Assembly (NCBI RefSeq): GCF_006494375.1
Contig: NZ_VHIZ01000052.1
Span: forward strand, 186,001 to 250,000
Source: Pantoea anthophila
GTDB lineage: Bacteria > Pseudomonadota > Gammaproteobacteria > Enterobacterales > Enterobacteriaceae
Reading direction: 5' to 3'
Length of the DNA stretch: 64,000 nucleotides
The translations under genes and the position numbers were made by a program. Of this stretch, positions 51,598 through 61,159 are shown in pieces. The notes beneath the pieces are model-generated. The model had not been told where the DNA came from, ran no database searches, and saw nothing but the letters and a program-made list of their open reading frames with translations. Position 1 is the first letter of the stretch. Each line of letters begins with the position of its first letter.

Positions 51598-51699
51598 ATG
51601 TCCGGTTCACCGCGCACCCGCCCGGATTACCGTTCGCTCTTTCCGGCGCGCACCGGTTTTTCCTCTTTCCTGAACACGCTGCGGTTCCCCATGCGGTGA
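51598..51699 (+). CDS. Candidate SpeFL-like leader peptide upstream of speC
   Basis: A 33-codon ORF with a good ribosome binding site (GAGGA, 7-8 nt before ATG), ending 140 nt before the speC start. It begins MSGSPRTRPDYRSLFPARTG and ends FSSFLNTLRFPMR. E. coli SpeFL, the 34-aa ornithine-sensing arrest peptide before speF, begins MENNSRTMPHIRR; R6, T7, P9 and R12 fall at identical positions, and FxxRxxF occurs in both. Three hairpins lie between this ORF and speC, the last covering the speC ribosome binding site. By analogy, ornithine-dependent stalling here could free speC translation. The homology is suggestive, not proven; the FDFHFF core of SpeFL is not preserved. Confidence 0.55.
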   Translation: MSGSPRTRPDYRSLFPARTGFSSFLNTLRFPMR

Positions 51700-51780
51700 G
51701 GCCAGCCTGGCAGCGGCCGGTTATCTGCTCTTCAACGGCTGCACAATGCCTTCTGACGGTTTTCACTGACATTCTTCGCC

Positions 51781-51833
51781 GGGGCGCTGTCCCCATGATT
51801 GTGCCACGGGCACCTCCTCCCTGCCGTTAGGGA
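51781..51833 (+). promoter_or_regulatory. Hairpin series occluding the speC ribosome binding site
   Basis: Three small stems follow one another: GGGG/CCCC (51781-51794), GTGCC/GGCAC (51801-51813) and TCCCT/AGGGA (51818-51833). The right arm of the last is the Shine-Dalgarno of speC (AGGGA, 6 nt before ATG). The arrangement suits translational control by the upstream leader ORF. Confidence 0.5.
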
Positions 51834-51839
51834 CGCTTT

Positions 51840-53993
51840 ATGACTCCACTGAAAATTGCTGCCAGCGCCGCTGTGGCGCCCAGTCTGACTCTGAACACCG
51901 CGCGCGATGTGGTGACGCTGGATAACACCGACTTTACCGATGTCGCGGCGGTTGTCGTCTCGCTGGCGGATACCCGCAGCGGCATACTGACACTGCTGCG
52001 TCATACCGGGTTCGACCTGCCGGTATTTGTCGCCAACGCCTTTGAAGAGGAGGTGATGCACCTGCCCGGCGTCAGCGGGGAGCTGAATGGCGATCCGCAG
52101 GAGTGGATTGCGCTGGAGGCGGCCGCGCAGGCCTATGAAGCGGCGCTGCTGCCGCCCTTTTTTGAGACGCTCTCCCGCTATGTTGATATGCAGAACAGTA
52201 CCTTTGCCTGCCCCGGTCATCAGGGCGGCGCGTTCTTCAGGAAACATCCGGCGGGTAAACAGTTTTATGACTTCTATGGCGAAAATGTTTTTCGCTCGGA
52301 TATGTGTAATGCCGACGTCAAACTGGGCGATCTGCTGATCCACGAAGGATCGGCTAAAGATGCGCAAAAGTATGCGGCAAAGGTATTTAACGCCGACAAA
52401 ACCTACTTTGTGCTCAACGGCACCTCAAGCGCCAATAAAGTGGTGACCAATGCGCTGCTGACCCGGGGCGATCTGGTGCTGTTTGATCGCAACAACCATA
52501 AGTCGAACCACCATGGCGCGCTGATCCAGGCGGGGGCCACGCCGGTTTATCTGGAGGCGGCACGCAATCCTTTCGGCTTTATTGGCGGAATTGATGCGCA
52601 CTGCTTTGATGAGGCCTATCTGCGCGAGCAGATCGCGGCGGTTGCGCCCCAGCGCGCAGAAGAGGCGCGGCCTTTCCGTCTGGCGATCATCCAGCTGGGC
52701 ACCTACGACGGCACGGTCTACAACGCGCGTCAGGTGGTGGATCGCATCGGTCATCTGTGTGATTACATCCTGTTTGATTCCGCATGGCTCGGCTATGAGC
52801 AGTTTATCCCGCTGATGGAAGGCTGCTCGCCGCTGACGTTAGAACTGAACGAGAACGATCCCGGCATTTTTGTCACGCAGTCGGTGCACAAGCAGCTGGC
52901 GGGTTTTTCACAGACTTCGCAGATCCACAAAAAAGATAATCACATTCGCGGACAGCGCCGCTTCTGTCCGCACAAGCGTCTGAATAACGCCTTTATGCTG
53001 CACGCTTCAACCAGTCCGTTTTATCCGCTGTTTGCTGCGCTGGATATTAACGCCCGGATGCATCAGGGCGAGGCGGGGCGTCGCCTGTGGGATGAGTGCG
53101 TCACGCTGGGGATCGATGCGCGTAAAGCGATCCTGGAGCGTTGCGAAATGATCCTGCCGTTCGTGCCGGAGCGCGTGGCCGGGCAGCGCTGGCAGGATGC
53201 GCCCACGGAGACGATCGCCCGCGATCTGCGCTACTTCAGCTTCGAACCACAGGAAAAGTGGCACGGTTTTGCCGGTTATGCGCGCGATCAGTATCGGGTC
53301 GATCCCTGCAAGCTGCTGCTGACCACGCCGGGGATCGATGCCGCCAGCGGGGAGTACAGTGATTTCGGGATCCCGGCCACGATTCTGGCGAACTATCTGC
53401 GCGAAAACGGCATTGTGCCGGAGAAGTGCGACCTCAACTCGATCCTGTTCCTGCTGACGCCAGCAGAGAGCCCGGAGAAGATGGCGAATCTGGTGGCGAT
53501 GCTGGCGCAGTTCGAGCAGCACGTCAGGGATGATGCGCCGCTGGCCGAAGTGCTGCCGACGATCTACCGTAAAAATGCGCAACGCTATGCCGGTTACACT
53601 CTGCGTCGCCTCTGTCAGGAGATGCACGATCTTTACGTCAGTCACAATGTGAAGGATCTGCAGCGCCTGATGTTCCGCGCCGCGGAGTTCCCGCCGGTCA
53701 GGGTGAATCCGCAGGATGCCCATCAGGCGTATATTCGCGGTGAGGTCGAGCTGGTGCCGATAGCCGAGGCCGCAGGACGGATTGCCGCCGAGGGCGCACT
53801 CCCTTATCCGCCGGGTGTGCTCTGCGTGGTGCCGGGAGAGATCTGGGGCGGCGCAGTGCAGCGCTACTTCCTGGCCCTGGAAGAGGGGCTGAACCTGCTG
53901 CCAGGCTTCTCGCCAGAGCTGCAGGGCGTTTACACCGAAGAGGATGAGCAGGGACGTAAATATCTGGTGGCCAATATGATGGTGAGGGGGTAG
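51840..53993 (+). CDS. speC: Ornithine decarboxylase, constitutive type
   Basis: 717-aa PLP enzyme that decarboxylates ornithine to putrescine in polyamine synthesis. An N-terminal response-regulator-like domain (~1-110) is followed by the fold-type I core: FACPGHQGGAFFRKHPAGKQ, FVLNGTSSANKVV, DRNNHKSNHHGAL, and the PLP lysine in FVTQSVHKQLAGFSQTSQIH. Length is close to E. coli SpeC (711 aa), and the mltC-mutY neighbourhood is the E. coli speC locus. No potE follows, which argues against speF. Nevertheless a SpeFL-like leader precedes it, a feature known from speF. Confidence 0.94.
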   Translation: MTPLKIAASAAVAPSLTLNTARDVVTLDNTDFTDVAAVVVSLADTRSGILTLLRHTGFDLPVFVANAFEEEVMHLPGVSGELNGDPQEWIALEAAAQAYEAALLPPFFETLSRYVDMQNSTFACPGHQGGAFFRKHPAGKQFYDFYGENVFRSDMCNADVKLGDLLIHEGSAKDAQKYAAKVFNADKTYFVLNGTSSANKVVTNALLTRGDLVLFDRNNHKSNHHGALIQAGATPVYLEAARNPFGFIGGIDAHCFDEAYLREQIAAVAPQRAEEARPFRLAIIQLGTYDGTVYNARQVVDRIGHLCDYILFDSAWLGYEQFIPLMEGCSPLTLELNENDPGIFVTQSVHKQLAGFSQTSQIHKKDNHIRGQRRFCPHKRLNNAFMLHASTSPFYPLFAALDINARMHQGEAGRRLWDECVTLGIDARKAILERCEMILPFVPERVAGQRWQDAPTETIARDLRYFSFEPQEKWHGFAGYARDQYRVDPCKLLLTTPGIDAASGEYSDFGIPATILANYLRENGIVPEKCDLNSILFLLTPAESPEKMANLVAMLAQFEQHVRDDAPLAEVLPTIYRKNAQRYAGYTLRRLCQEMHDLYVSHNVKDLQRLMFRAAEFPPVRVNPQDAHQAYIRGEVELVPIAEAAGRIAAEGALPYPPGVLCVVPGEIWGGAVQRYFLALEEGLNLLPGFSPELQGVYTEEDEQGRKYLVANMMVRG

Positions 53994-54030
53994 CTTCGCT
54001 GCGCGAAGGCGCTGGATTAGCAGCAGGCTG

Positions 54031-54183
54031 GCACTGAGAGGGGTTCGCCTGCCAGGCGTGAGGGAGTTATCACCTGGCGGTGGGCTGCTCTGAGAGGGTT
54101 TCGCCCGCCAGGCGTGAGGGAGTTATTACCTGGCGGTGGGCTGGCTCTGAGAAGGTTTCGCCCGCCAGGCGTGAGGGAGTTTC
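54031..54183 (+). repeat. Three tandem ~57-bp hairpin repeats after speC
   Basis: The phrase GCCAGGCGTGAGGGAGTT recurs at 54051, 54107 and 54164 (periods 56 and 57). Each of the first two units contains a stem of the type CCGCCAGG/CCTGGCGG separated by ~16 nt. The third unit passes into the left arm of the large inverted repeat. The unit is GC-rich and non-coding in appearance. Confidence 0.75.
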
Positions 54184-54406
54184 AGTTCGCCCGTGCAGGC
54201 GGACGCGTCAAGGGGCGGACGCCCGCCCCTTAACAATCCCGGCGTCCGGCAGCCTCCGCGCCCCGCGTTGCGGGGTACCTTCGTCACGCCCTGTGGCCGA
54301 CGGACCGTCCGGACTCGCCATCCCTGGCTCGTGCCGTCCTCTCGCCGACGTCCTGTCGGCTCATCCTGGCCTCCGGTTGCTCCTCAGCGCGCCGGATGCC
54401 TCTCCC
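54138..54406 (+). repeat. Left arm of large imperfect inverted repeat
   Basis: This 269-bp arm is homologous in inverted orientation to 54530-54801. Shared blocks include GAGAAGGTTTCG, AGTTTCAG, TGCAGGCG, an AAGGGG-type hairpin (54210-54231, 9-bp stem), CGGACCG, CGCCATCCCTGGC and a CCTGTCG block. The many compensatory-looking differences suggest two old copies of one repeat. Open frames across it are proline/arginine-rich and not convincing genes. Confidence 0.72.
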
Positions 54407-54529
54407 ACACCCCCGCCTTTGATATCTTCGTTTCTCCTGAATGGAGCGTTGTCTGTTTGCACCGAAGCCAAAGACATTCTTTAAAACTCACCGCAGTAAA
54501 GTTCTTAACAGTAAAAGAAGAGATAACAG

Positions 54530-54801
54530 CGGGGAGGGAGGCCGTCTGAACCGCTGAGCGGATGAGGGATTTCAGGACGAGCGACAGGGATGTCGCGAAG
54601 AGGCGGGTTCGCGCCAGGGATGGCGCGTCCTGCCGGTCCGTGAGAAATCCGGAAGAAGCGAAGGGACCGCGAAGCGGCGGTGAGGCAGGCCGGAGCCCGG
54701 GGTCAAGGGGGCGCGGCGACTGGCGCCCCCTTGTCGGTCGCCTGCAGAGGCGAAGCTGAAACTGCCCAACCCGTTGGGCGAACGAAACCTTCTCATAGCC
54801 C
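54530..54801 (-). repeat. Right arm of large imperfect inverted repeat
   Basis: This 272-bp arm is the inverted counterpart of 54138-54406. Its internal hairpins are sharper: CGACAGGGATGTCG (54582-54595), GCGCCAGGGATGGCGC, and a CAAGGGGGCG/CGCCCCCTTG stem around 54704-54733. The 123-nt central segment is AT-richer and itself contains CTTTG-CTTCG pairing with CGAAG-CAAAG. The arm ends 30 bp beyond the mltC stop-side boundary, so the whole element fills the speC-mltC gap. Confidence 0.72.
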
Positions 54802-54830
54802 GCTCGCGCAGCGAACACCCCCGGATCCAG

Positions 54831-55910
54831 TCAGAACCCCCGATAACTCCGCTGTGCGGTACTCACCTTATACAGATAACGGCGCGACTCCGCCGACGGA
54901 TGCTGGCTGGTCAGGATCTGATAGACCCTGTTCGGCGGCAGGTCGTTAATCATCGCGAATGCCCGATCTTTATCGCTGGAGAAGACGCGAAGAACGCTGC
55001 CTGCACCACCGTTGTAGGCGGTGATCACCGCATAGCGGCGCGACAGCGGATCCTGAATGCCGCCCAGATAGCTGCGCTGCAACAGCGACAGATAGGCGGT
55101 GCCCGCATCGATATTGTTCTCCGGGTCCAGCAGATAGCTGCGGCTTGGCTTGCCCCATTTCCCCTTCATGCGGAACACGTCAACACCGGCGGTGTGCTGC
55201 ACCACCTGCATCAGGCCCAGTGCATCGGAGTGGCTCACGGCGTAGGGGTTAAAGCTCGATTCGGTCTGCATAATCGCCAGAATCAGTGACGCATCCACAC
55301 CATACTGTTCGGCGGCTTTGCGCACCATCGGCAGATATTTGTGGGCACGCTTATCGAGGTGGTTCGGCACCATCGGAATTGTAATGGTGTAAATCACATG
55401 CAGACCCGACGTGCGGCGCTGCAGTTTGTGCTGGATCAGATAGTCAGCAAAGGCTTCAGCGCGGCCCTGCCAGCGGATCGGCTGCCCGGTGTTATCCAGC
55501 ACCTGACCATAGAGCAGTGGCTCTTTACTGATCACGATATCGTTGGCATCGGAGTAGAGATCGACATTCCCCGGATCGTCGCCAATCAGCAGGGTGGTCA
55601 CGATCGCCTGACGCAGGCTGGCCATGGGATCGGTGCCCGAAATCGTCTCGATAGTCAGCTTACCGCTTTCAAAGTTGATGTGGCTGCGGGTGTAATAGTT
55701 GTCGCTGTATTTGACGTAATCTTTGGGTCCGGCGATCAGGACCTCATTGATACCCCAGATATTCTCAATATTGTGAGCAAACTGCCCCATCAGAATATCA
55801 AAGCCGTTAGTGTCTTTTACCCACTCTTCGTGGAACTGCTGTTTTTTCGACCCGGAACAGGAAACCAAAAGTGGTGCTATCACCAGCAGGGCGATTAATT
55901 TTTTATTCAT
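54831..55910 (-). CDS. mltC: Membrane-bound lytic murein transglycosylase C
   Basis: 359-aa outer-membrane lipoprotein that cleaves peptidoglycan glycan strands. Lipobox LLVSC near residue 18; the SLT domain begins with [20 protein letters not shown] (catalytic glutamate in ESSF) and continues with [12 protein letters not shown] and [12 protein letters not shown]. Length equals E. coli MltC. It is third in a yggX-mutY-linked leftward block, after mutY and yggX. Confidence 0.96.
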   Translation of the reverse strand: MNKKLIALLVIAPLLVSCSGSKKQQFHEEWVKDTNGFDILMGQFAHNIENIWGINEVLIAGPKDYVKYSDNYYTRSHINFESGKLTIETISGTDPMASLRQAIVTTLLIGDDPGNVDLYSDANDIVISKEPLLYGQVLDNTGQPIRWQGRAEAFADYLIQHKLQRRTSGLHVIYTITIPMVPNHLDKRAHKYLPMVRKAAEQYGVDASLILAIMQTESSFNPYAVSHSDALGLMQVVQHTAGVDVFRMKGKWGKPSRSYLLDPENNIDAGTAYLSLLQRSYLGGIQDPLSRRYAVITAYNGGAGSVLRVFSSDKDRAFAMINDLPPNRVYQILTSQHPSAESRRYLYKVSTAQRSYRGF

Positions 55911-55963
55911 TGGGAATGCAAGCCTGACCTGGATAACCGGCCCCAGCGATGAGGCCCGAAAAT

Positions 55964-56236
55964 TTACGCTTCTGGCGGTGTATAGCCTTCGATGTGAACG
56001 TCTTTGCCTTCGAACAGGAAGTTGACCATCTCCTTCTCCAGGACTTTACGATCCTCAGGATTCATCATGTTGAGCTTCTTCTCGTTGATCAACATGGTCT
56101 GCTTCGCCATCCATTTCTGCCAGGCTTCTTTCGAAATCTCGTTGTAAATGCGCTTACCCAAATCGCCCGGATAGAGCTGAAAATCCTGTCCTTCCGCGTC
56201 GCGCTGTAAAAACGTACAAAAGATGGTGCGGCTCAT
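55964..56236 (-). CDS. yggX: Fe(II)-trafficking protein YggX
   Basis: 90-aa protein of the Fe(2+)-trafficking family with the conserved cysteine C7 ([16 protein letters not shown]) and [18 protein letters not shown]. It protects Fe-S clusters from oxidation; its partner here is plausibly MutY, an Fe-S protein encoded directly upstream with a 4-nt overlap. Confidence 0.96.
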   Translation of the reverse strand: MSRTIFCTFLQRDAEGQDFQLYPGDLGKRIYNEISKEAWQKWMAKQTMLINEKKLNMMNPEDRKVLEKEMVNFLFEGKDVHIEGYTPPEA

Positions 56237-57318
56237 TCTTCTTCCTCATTAATCTCACAACTGTCCAAAGCCAGTTGTCGGGGATGGCGCAGCTCGTGCA
56301 GCAGGCGCTCAACGGGTGCAGCTAATCCCACAGATGGTGGCAGCGCTAAGTTATACCAGAGACCGCCTGCTTCATCCATCGCCGCCCCGACAGAAGGCCA
56401 TGCCAGCCACATTGGCACAATATCGAGATGGAAATGGCTGAAGGTGTGACGAAAGGCCGTCATCTGCTGCGGTCTGGCGTGGATGCCGCGTGCCGCCAGC
56501 CAGTCGTTCAGCGCCGCTTCGGTGGTGAATTGCGGGAAGCAGAACAGCCCTCCCCATAAACCCACGGGGGGACGCTGCTCCAGCCAGACATCATCGCCAT
56601 CCTGAATCATCAGGAACCAGCCGCTGCGCTCCGGCAGCACCTGTTTAGGCTTCTTACCGGGATAGCTGGCCCAGCTGCTGCTGGCATAGGCTTCACAGCC
56701 GCTGTTCAGCGGGCAGATTTCGCACTTCGGCTTCGAGCGGGTGCAGACCAGCGCGCCCAGATCCATCATCGCCTGGTTAAACTGGCTGACGCCCTCAGCG
56801 GGGGTGACCTCTTCACTGATCTGCCAGAGCCGCTTCTCGACCTCTTTTTTGCCCGGCCAGCCGCTGACGGCATAACAGCGGGCCAGCACGCGCTTGACGT
56901 TGCCATCCAGAATCGGGAAGTGCTGTCCCAGTGACAGGGACAGGATCGCCCCCGCCGTCGAGCGGCCTACGCCGGGCAGGGCAGAGACATCATCGAAATT
57001 CACTGGGAACTCGCCCTGATGAACATCGACAATCTGTTTTGCCGCCTTGTGCAGGTTACGCGCACGGGCGTAGTAGCCGAGGCCGGTCCAGAGATGCAGA
57101 ACCTCATCCAGCGGTGCCGCCGCCAGATCGCTGACCGTGGGGAAGCGCGCCATAAAGCGTTCGAAGTAGGGAATAACCGTGGCAACCTGGGTCTGCTGTA
57201 ACATCACTTCAGACAGCCACACCTTGTAAGGTGTTTTCTCCAGCTGCCAGGGCAGGGTTTTGCGGCCAAAGCGCTGATACCAGTCCAGCACCTGTTGCGC
57301 GAACTGCGGCGCTTGCAT
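56233..57318 (-). CDS. mutY: Adenine DNA glycosylase MutY
   Basis: 361-aa glycosylase that removes adenine mispaired with 8-oxoguanine. The helix-hairpin-helix and catalytic region is [15 protein letters not shown] with the aspartate in [14 protein letters not shown]; the 4Fe-4S cluster cysteines form C-x6-C-x2-C-x5-C in [17 protein letters not shown]. The C-terminal NUDIX-like domain ([17 protein letters not shown]) recognises 8-oxoG. The start at 57318 matches the E. coli N-terminus (MQAxQFxxQVLDWY); an extension to 57405 is open but unlike the family. It heads mutY-yggX-mltC and is divergent from trmB. Confidence 0.96.
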   Translation of the reverse strand: MQAPQFAQQVLDWYQRFGRKTLPWQLEKTPYKVWLSEVMLQQTQVATVIPYFERFMARFPTVSDLAAAPLDEVLHLWTGLGYYARARNLHKAAKQIVDVHQGEFPVNFDDVSALPGVGRSTAGAILSLSLGQHFPILDGNVKRVLARCYAVSGWPGKKEVEKRLWQISEEVTPAEGVSQFNQAMMDLGALVCTRSKPKCEICPLNSGCEAYASSSWASYPGKKPKQVLPERSGWFLMIQDGDDVWLEQRPPVGLWGGLFCFPQFTTEAALNDWLAARGIHARPQQMTAFRHTFSHFHLDIVPMWLAWPSVGAAMDEAGGLWYNLALPPSVGLAAPVERLLHELRHPRQLALDSCEINEEEE

Positions 57319-57475
57319 CATAAGAAGGAAAATTTCCGTGTTTACTCTACACTCAGGCAGGAATTCCAGCACATGCGCACCTGGGTGTAAACCGGAAGAT
57401 TGCAAAGGCTTGCTTCTGCTTATGAACTTTGCATAATGCCCGTTTCCCGGAACAGGCTAACCAGCAGGCTTTTAC

Positions 57476-58195
57476 ATGATTAATGACGTCATCACCCCAG
57501 AATTTGATGAGAACGGGCGGCCATTGCGCCGGATCCGCAGCTTTGTGCGCCGCCAGGGTCGCTTAACTAAAGGCCAGCAGCAGGCGCTGGATACCCTGTG
57601 GCCGGTCATGGGGGTGGAATATCAGCCGGAGCCGATCGATTTAGTCGCGCTGTTTGGCCGCGAGGCACCGGTGACGCTGGAGATTGGCTTTGGTATGGGC
57701 GCGTCGCTGGTCACCATGGCGCAGAACACGCCGCATCAGAACTTCCTGGGTATTGAAGTGCATGCGCCAGGCGTGGGAGCCTGTCTGGCCGCCGCGAAAG
57801 AGGCGGATGTACAGAACCTGCGGGTGATGTGTCATGACGCGGTGGAAGTGCTGGAGAAGATGATCCCGGATAACTCGCTGCGCATGGTTCAGCTCTTTTT
57901 CCCCGATCCGTGGCACAAAGCGCGTCATAACAAACGCCGTATCGTCCAGGTGCCTTTCGCCGAACTGGTGATGCGTAAACTGAAGCTGGGCGGCGTTTTC
58001 CACATGGCGACCGACTGGGAAGCCTACGCGGAGCATATGCTGGAAGTGATGAACAGCATTGATGGTTACCGTAACCAGTCAGAACAACAGAATTATGTGC
58101 CGCGTCCTGAGACGCGTCCACTGACCAAGTTTGAGCAGCGCGGGCAGCGTTTAGGCCACGGCGTATGGGATTTAATGTTTGAGAGGGTGAAATAA
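57476..58195 (+). CDS. trmB: tRNA (guanine-N7)-methyltransferase
   Basis: 239-aa SAM-dependent enzyme methylating G46 of tRNAs. SAM-binding [14 protein letters not shown] and [15 protein letters not shown] are intact, and the C-terminus carries [17 protein letters not shown]. Length equals E. coli TrmB. Its stop overlaps the yggL start by 1 nt. Confidence 0.96.
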   Translation: MINDVITPEFDENGRPLRRIRSFVRRQGRLTKGQQQALDTLWPVMGVEYQPEPIDLVALFGREAPVTLEIGFGMGASLVTMAQNTPHQNFLGIEVHAPGVGACLAAAKEADVQNLRVMCHDAVEVLEKMIPDNSLRMVQLFFPDPWHKARHNKRRIVQVPFAELVMRKLKLGGVFHMATDWEAYAEHMLEVMNSIDGYRNQSEQQNYVPRPETRPLTKFEQRGQRLGHGVWDLMFERVK

Positions 58196-58521
58196 TGGCC
58201 ACACAACGCAGCCGCCGTTTACGCAAAAAACTGCACATTGATGAGTTTCAGGAACTGGGGTTCTCGGTTGCCTGGCGCTTCCCGGAAGGCACCAGCGAAA
58301 GTGAAATTGATGAGACGCTCAACCAGTTCATCAACGAAGCGATCGATCCTAACGGTCTGGCTTTTGATGGCAGCGGTTACCTGGTGTGGGAAGGTCTGGT
58401 CTGCCTGCAGAAAACCGGCAAATGCACCGAGGAGCATCGCGCTCTGGTCCGCAAATGGCTGGAAGATCACAAGCTGCAGGATGTGCAGATGACGGAACTC
58501 TTCGACGTCTGGTGGGACTAA
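58195..58521 (+). CDS. yggL: YggL family 50S-associated protein
   Basis: 108-aa DUF469 protein, same length as E. coli YggL, which binds the 50S ribosomal subunit. It begins QRSRRLRKKLHIDEFQELGF and has DGSGYLVWEGLVCLQKTGKC and TELFDVWWD. It is translationally coupled to trmB. Confidence 0.95.
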   Translation: MATQRSRRLRKKLHIDEFQELGFSVAWRFPEGTSESEIDETLNQFINEAIDPNGLAFDGSGYLVWEGLVCLQKTGKCTEEHRALVRKWLEDHKLQDVQMTELFDVWWD

Positions 58522-58605
58522 AGGTCAGGTCGGTCAGGCTGCTGGTCTGCCATCCCGGATGGGGCAGAACGCCAGGCCGCCGGCCCGGTTTTAAGAAACA
58601 CGGTG

Positions 58606-58621
58606 TCGGGCTGAGGCCCGA
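58606..58621. other. Hairpin between yggL and yggN
   Basis: TCGGGC-TGAG-GCCCGA is a perfect 6-bp stem 85 nt after yggL and 39 nt before yggN. No T-run follows; it may be part of the yggN leader. Confidence 0.35.
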
Positions 58622-58659
58622 TCGCTGAACGGTTCCGCACCAGATGTTAGGGAGTAGAT

Positions 58660-59376
58660 ATGATGCGTAAAGCGCTTCTTGCTGTGCTGCTGGCAGCAGC
58701 GACCCAGGCTCAGGCAGCCTATGAATGCAGCGTTAAGCCGCAGGATGATGTGGTGATTAAGCCGCAGAGCGTGCAGGTGGTCGGTGCCAATGGCAATCTT
58801 GAGATCTCGCCGCAGGGCGACGTGCAGTTCAACGGGCAGAAGGTGTCGCTGAGCACAGCGGAACGCCAGAAAGCGATCGATTACCAGAACGCGCTGCGTC
58901 GCGATCTGCCGTGGATCGACAGCGGGGCGACCTCACGTCTGGAGAAAGGACGTGCGGCACTGGATCGGGTGATCGTGGAGAAACTGGGCACCGACAGCAA
59001 CGTCCGCAATCGCCTGAGCACGCTGAATGGCCAGCTGAAACAGCAGATGAACCGCATCATCGAGCACCGTGACGACGGGCTGACGTTCCACCATCAGGCG
59101 ATCGATAAGGTGCGCGCGGAAGGGGAGCGGCTGGTTCAGTCGACGCTGGGCGGCGTCATGCAGGATAGCCTGAATGAGATGGGCAGTAAGCAGGGCAGTG
59201 GCGGCAGCAATCCGCTGCAGGCGATTATGGGAAATCTTGGCGGTCTGCAGCAGTCGATTCAGGCTGAGTGGAGCAAACAGGAGCAGGATTTCCAGAACTT
59301 CGGTCACGAGGTCTGTAATCGCGTCATTTCGCTGGAAGATCAGCGTAAGCAGCTGACGGGCGCCCTGAAAAAATAG
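58660..59376 (+). CDS. yggN: DUF2884 periplasmic protein YggN
   Basis: 238-aa exported protein with signal RKALLAVLLAAATQAQA and a mature part starting AYECSVKPQDDVV. It matches E. coli YggN (239 aa) through DLPWIDSGATSRLEKGRAAL, QLKQQMNRIIEHRDDGLTFH and VCNRVISLEDQRKQL. GGAG lies 5 nt before ATG 58660 and 8 nt before a second ATG at 58663. Function unknown. Confidence 0.93.
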   Translation: MMRKALLAVLLAAATQAQAAYECSVKPQDDVVIKPQSVQVVGANGNLEISPQGDVQFNGQKVSLSTAERQKAIDYQNALRRDLPWIDSGATSRLEKGRAALDRVIVEKLGTDSNVRNRLSTLNGQLKQQMNRIIEHRDDGLTFHHQAIDKVRAEGERLVQSTLGGVMQDSLNEMGSKQGSGGSNPLQAIMGNLGGLQQSIQAEWSKQEQDFQNFGHEVCNRVISLEDQRKQLTGALKK

Positions 59377-59381
59377 TATCA

Positions 59382-59406
59382 CGCCTCAGCCGGCCGGGCT
59401 GAGGCG
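59382..59406. terminator. Hairpin between yggN and hemW
   Basis: CGCCTCAGCC and GGCTGAGGCG form a 10-bp stem with a 5-nt loop between the two convergent genes. Downstream of it on the plus strand is GCCTTTGTT, only a partial T-tract. Confidence 0.7.
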
Positions 59407-59412
59407 CCTTTG

Positions 59413-60552
59413 TTACTCTTCCGCCAGAAACAGCTCCAGCAGCGAATTCAGAAAAAGTTTTCCTTTCTCTGTAATCTGCCACTGATCCGCCGTTTCCATC
59501 ACATAACCCGCAGCGATCGCGGCATCCATCTGCGGACGGATCGCCTGCTCTGACAGACCGGTGTAGCGGCTGAACTCGTCGCGCGGTGCTGCTTCCAGCA
59601 GGCGAAAGCGGTTCATGAAATATTCAAACGGCTTGTCGCTGTCGGCCACCTCATACTGCTTCTCGCGGTAATTTCCCTGCATGAATCCACGCGGATGACG
59701 GGTTTTCACCGTGCGTACAATGCGCCCATCCGGTTGCGTCAGCTTGCCGTGTGCGCCACAGCCGATCCCCAGATAGTCGCCGAAACGCCAGTAGTTAAGG
59801 TTGTGCTCACAGCGATAACCCGGCTTCGCGTAGGCGGAGGTTTCATACTGCTGATAACCGGCCTCCCGCAGCAGCTGATCGCCCTGTTCGAAAATATCCC
59901 ACAGCGCATCATCATCCGGCAGCACCGGCGGACGGGAACCAAACAGGGTGTTGGGTTCGATGGTCAGCTGATACCAGGAGAGGTGAGGCGGATTGAGTGC
60001 AATCGCCTGACGCAAATCGTCGAGCGCCTCTTCCAGCGACTGGTCCGGCAGGCCGTGCATCAGGTCGAGGTTGAAGCTGCGCAGTGACAGCGACTGTGCC
60101 AGCCGGGCGGCACGGGTCGCCTCGTCAGGCCCGTGAATGCGGCCAAGGCGCTGCAGCTTCTGCGGACTGAAACTCTGAACCCCAATCGAAATACGGTTAA
60201 TGCCGGCGCGCTGATAGGCGCTGAAGCGATCGGCTTCCACGGTGCCCGGGTTGGCCTCCATGGTCACCTCCGCATCGGGAGCCAGCGTCAGACGCGCCCG
60301 CACCCCATCCATCAGCATCTGCATCGCGCTGCTGCTCAGCAGGCTGGGGGTGCCGCCACCAATAAAGATGGTGCGCACTTCGCGGCCATGAATCAGCGGT
60401 AGATCGATCTCCAGATCGCGCAGCAGGTGCTGCACGTATTCAACGTGCGGCACCTCATCCTTCAGCGCATGGGAGTTAAAATCGCAGTAGGGACACTTCT
60501 GAACGCACCACGGAATATGGATATAGAGACTTAACGGCGGCAGATTAGGCAT
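59413..60552 (-). CDS. hemW: Haem chaperone HemW (radical SAM)
   Basis: 379-aa radical SAM protein related to HemN but acting in haem delivery to respiratory enzymes. The cluster motif is [13 protein letters not shown] (CxxxCxxC with F in place of HemN's next cysteine), followed by [11 protein letters not shown] and [12 protein letters not shown]. It overlaps the 3' end of rdgB by 8 nt and is last in the leftward yggS-yggT-rdgB-hemW operon. Confidence 0.95.
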   Translation of the reverse strand: MPNLPPLSLYIHIPWCVQKCPYCDFNSHALKDEVPHVEYVQHLLRDLEIDLPLIHGREVRTIFIGGGTPSLLSSSAMQMLMDGVRARLTLAPDAEVTMEANPGTVEADRFSAYQRAGINRISIGVQSFSPQKLQRLGRIHGPDEATRAARLAQSLSLRSFNLDLMHGLPDQSLEEALDDLRQAIALNPPHLSWYQLTIEPNTLFGSRPPVLPDDDALWDIFEQGDQLLREAGYQQYETSAYAKPGYRCEHNLNYWRFGDYLGIGCGAHGKLTQPDGRIVRTVKTRHPRGFMQGNYREKQYEVADSDKPFEYFMNRFRLLEAAPRDEFSRYTGLSEQAIRPQMDAAIAAGYVMETADQWQITEKGKLFLNSLLELFLAEE

Positions 60553-61138
60553 TACGCATCGCTTCCAGCAGCAGCGTCAATGCTTTACCCCGGTGAGAAA
60601 CGGCACCTTTTTCCGCTTTGCTCAGTTCAGCGGCCGTTTTACCCAGCGCCGGAACAGAGAAAATCGGGTCATATCCAAAGCCACCGGCACCCGCAGCGGA
60701 ACGGGTAATTTCCCCCTCCCAGCTGCCGTGGAACACCAGCGGCGTAGGATCGTCCGCATGACGCAGATAGACCAGCACGCAGTGGAACTGCGCCTGACGC
60801 TGACCGTCCGGCACGTTTTCCAGCGCCTGCAGCAGCTTCTCCAGATTCTGCTGATCGCTGGCATCTTCTCCGGCGTAACGCGCCGAATAGATACCAGGCG
60901 CGCCACCCAGCGCATCCACGGCCAGGCCTGAGTCGTCGGCAATCGCCGGCAGTCCGGTGATCTGCGCCGCGTGACGCGCTTTGAGAATGGCATTCTCGAT
61001 AAAGGTCAGGCCGGTCTCTTCCGCCGACTCAACCCCCAGGTCACTCTGAGCGACGATATCCAGACCAAAGGCGGAGAGCAGCTCCGCCAGTTCACGCACT
61101 TTGCCGGGATTACCGGTGGCGAGCACAACTTTTTGCAT
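60545..61138 (-). CDS. rdgB: XTP/dITP pyrophosphatase
   Basis: 197-aa nucleotide house-cleaning enzyme of the Ham1 family. It has [65 protein letters not shown] and SHRGKAL. The ATG at 61138 gives the E. coli N-terminus and has GGAA upstream; an ATG at 61159 directly after the yggT stop would add seven residues. In E. coli yggU lies between yggT and rdgB; here there is no room for it. Confidence 0.95.
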   Translation of the reverse strand: MQKVVLATGNPGKVRELAELLSAFGLDIVAQSDLGVESAEETGLTFIENAILKARHAAQITGLPAIADDSGLAVDALGGAPGIYSARYAGEDASDQQNLEKLLQALENVPDGQRQAQFHCVLVYLRHADDPTPLVFHGSWEGEITRSAAGAGGFGYDPIFSVPALGKTAAELSKAEKGAVSHRGKALTLLLEAMRNA

Positions 61139-61159
61139 AACAGTTCCAGTTTGATTCAT

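Noticed and set aside
54080..54818. Open frames of 70-140 codons across the speC-mltC repeats on both strands
   Set aside because: They are Arg/Pro/Ser-rich, lie in inverted-repeat DNA, have no ribosome binding sites and match no family; they arise from GC-rich repeats.
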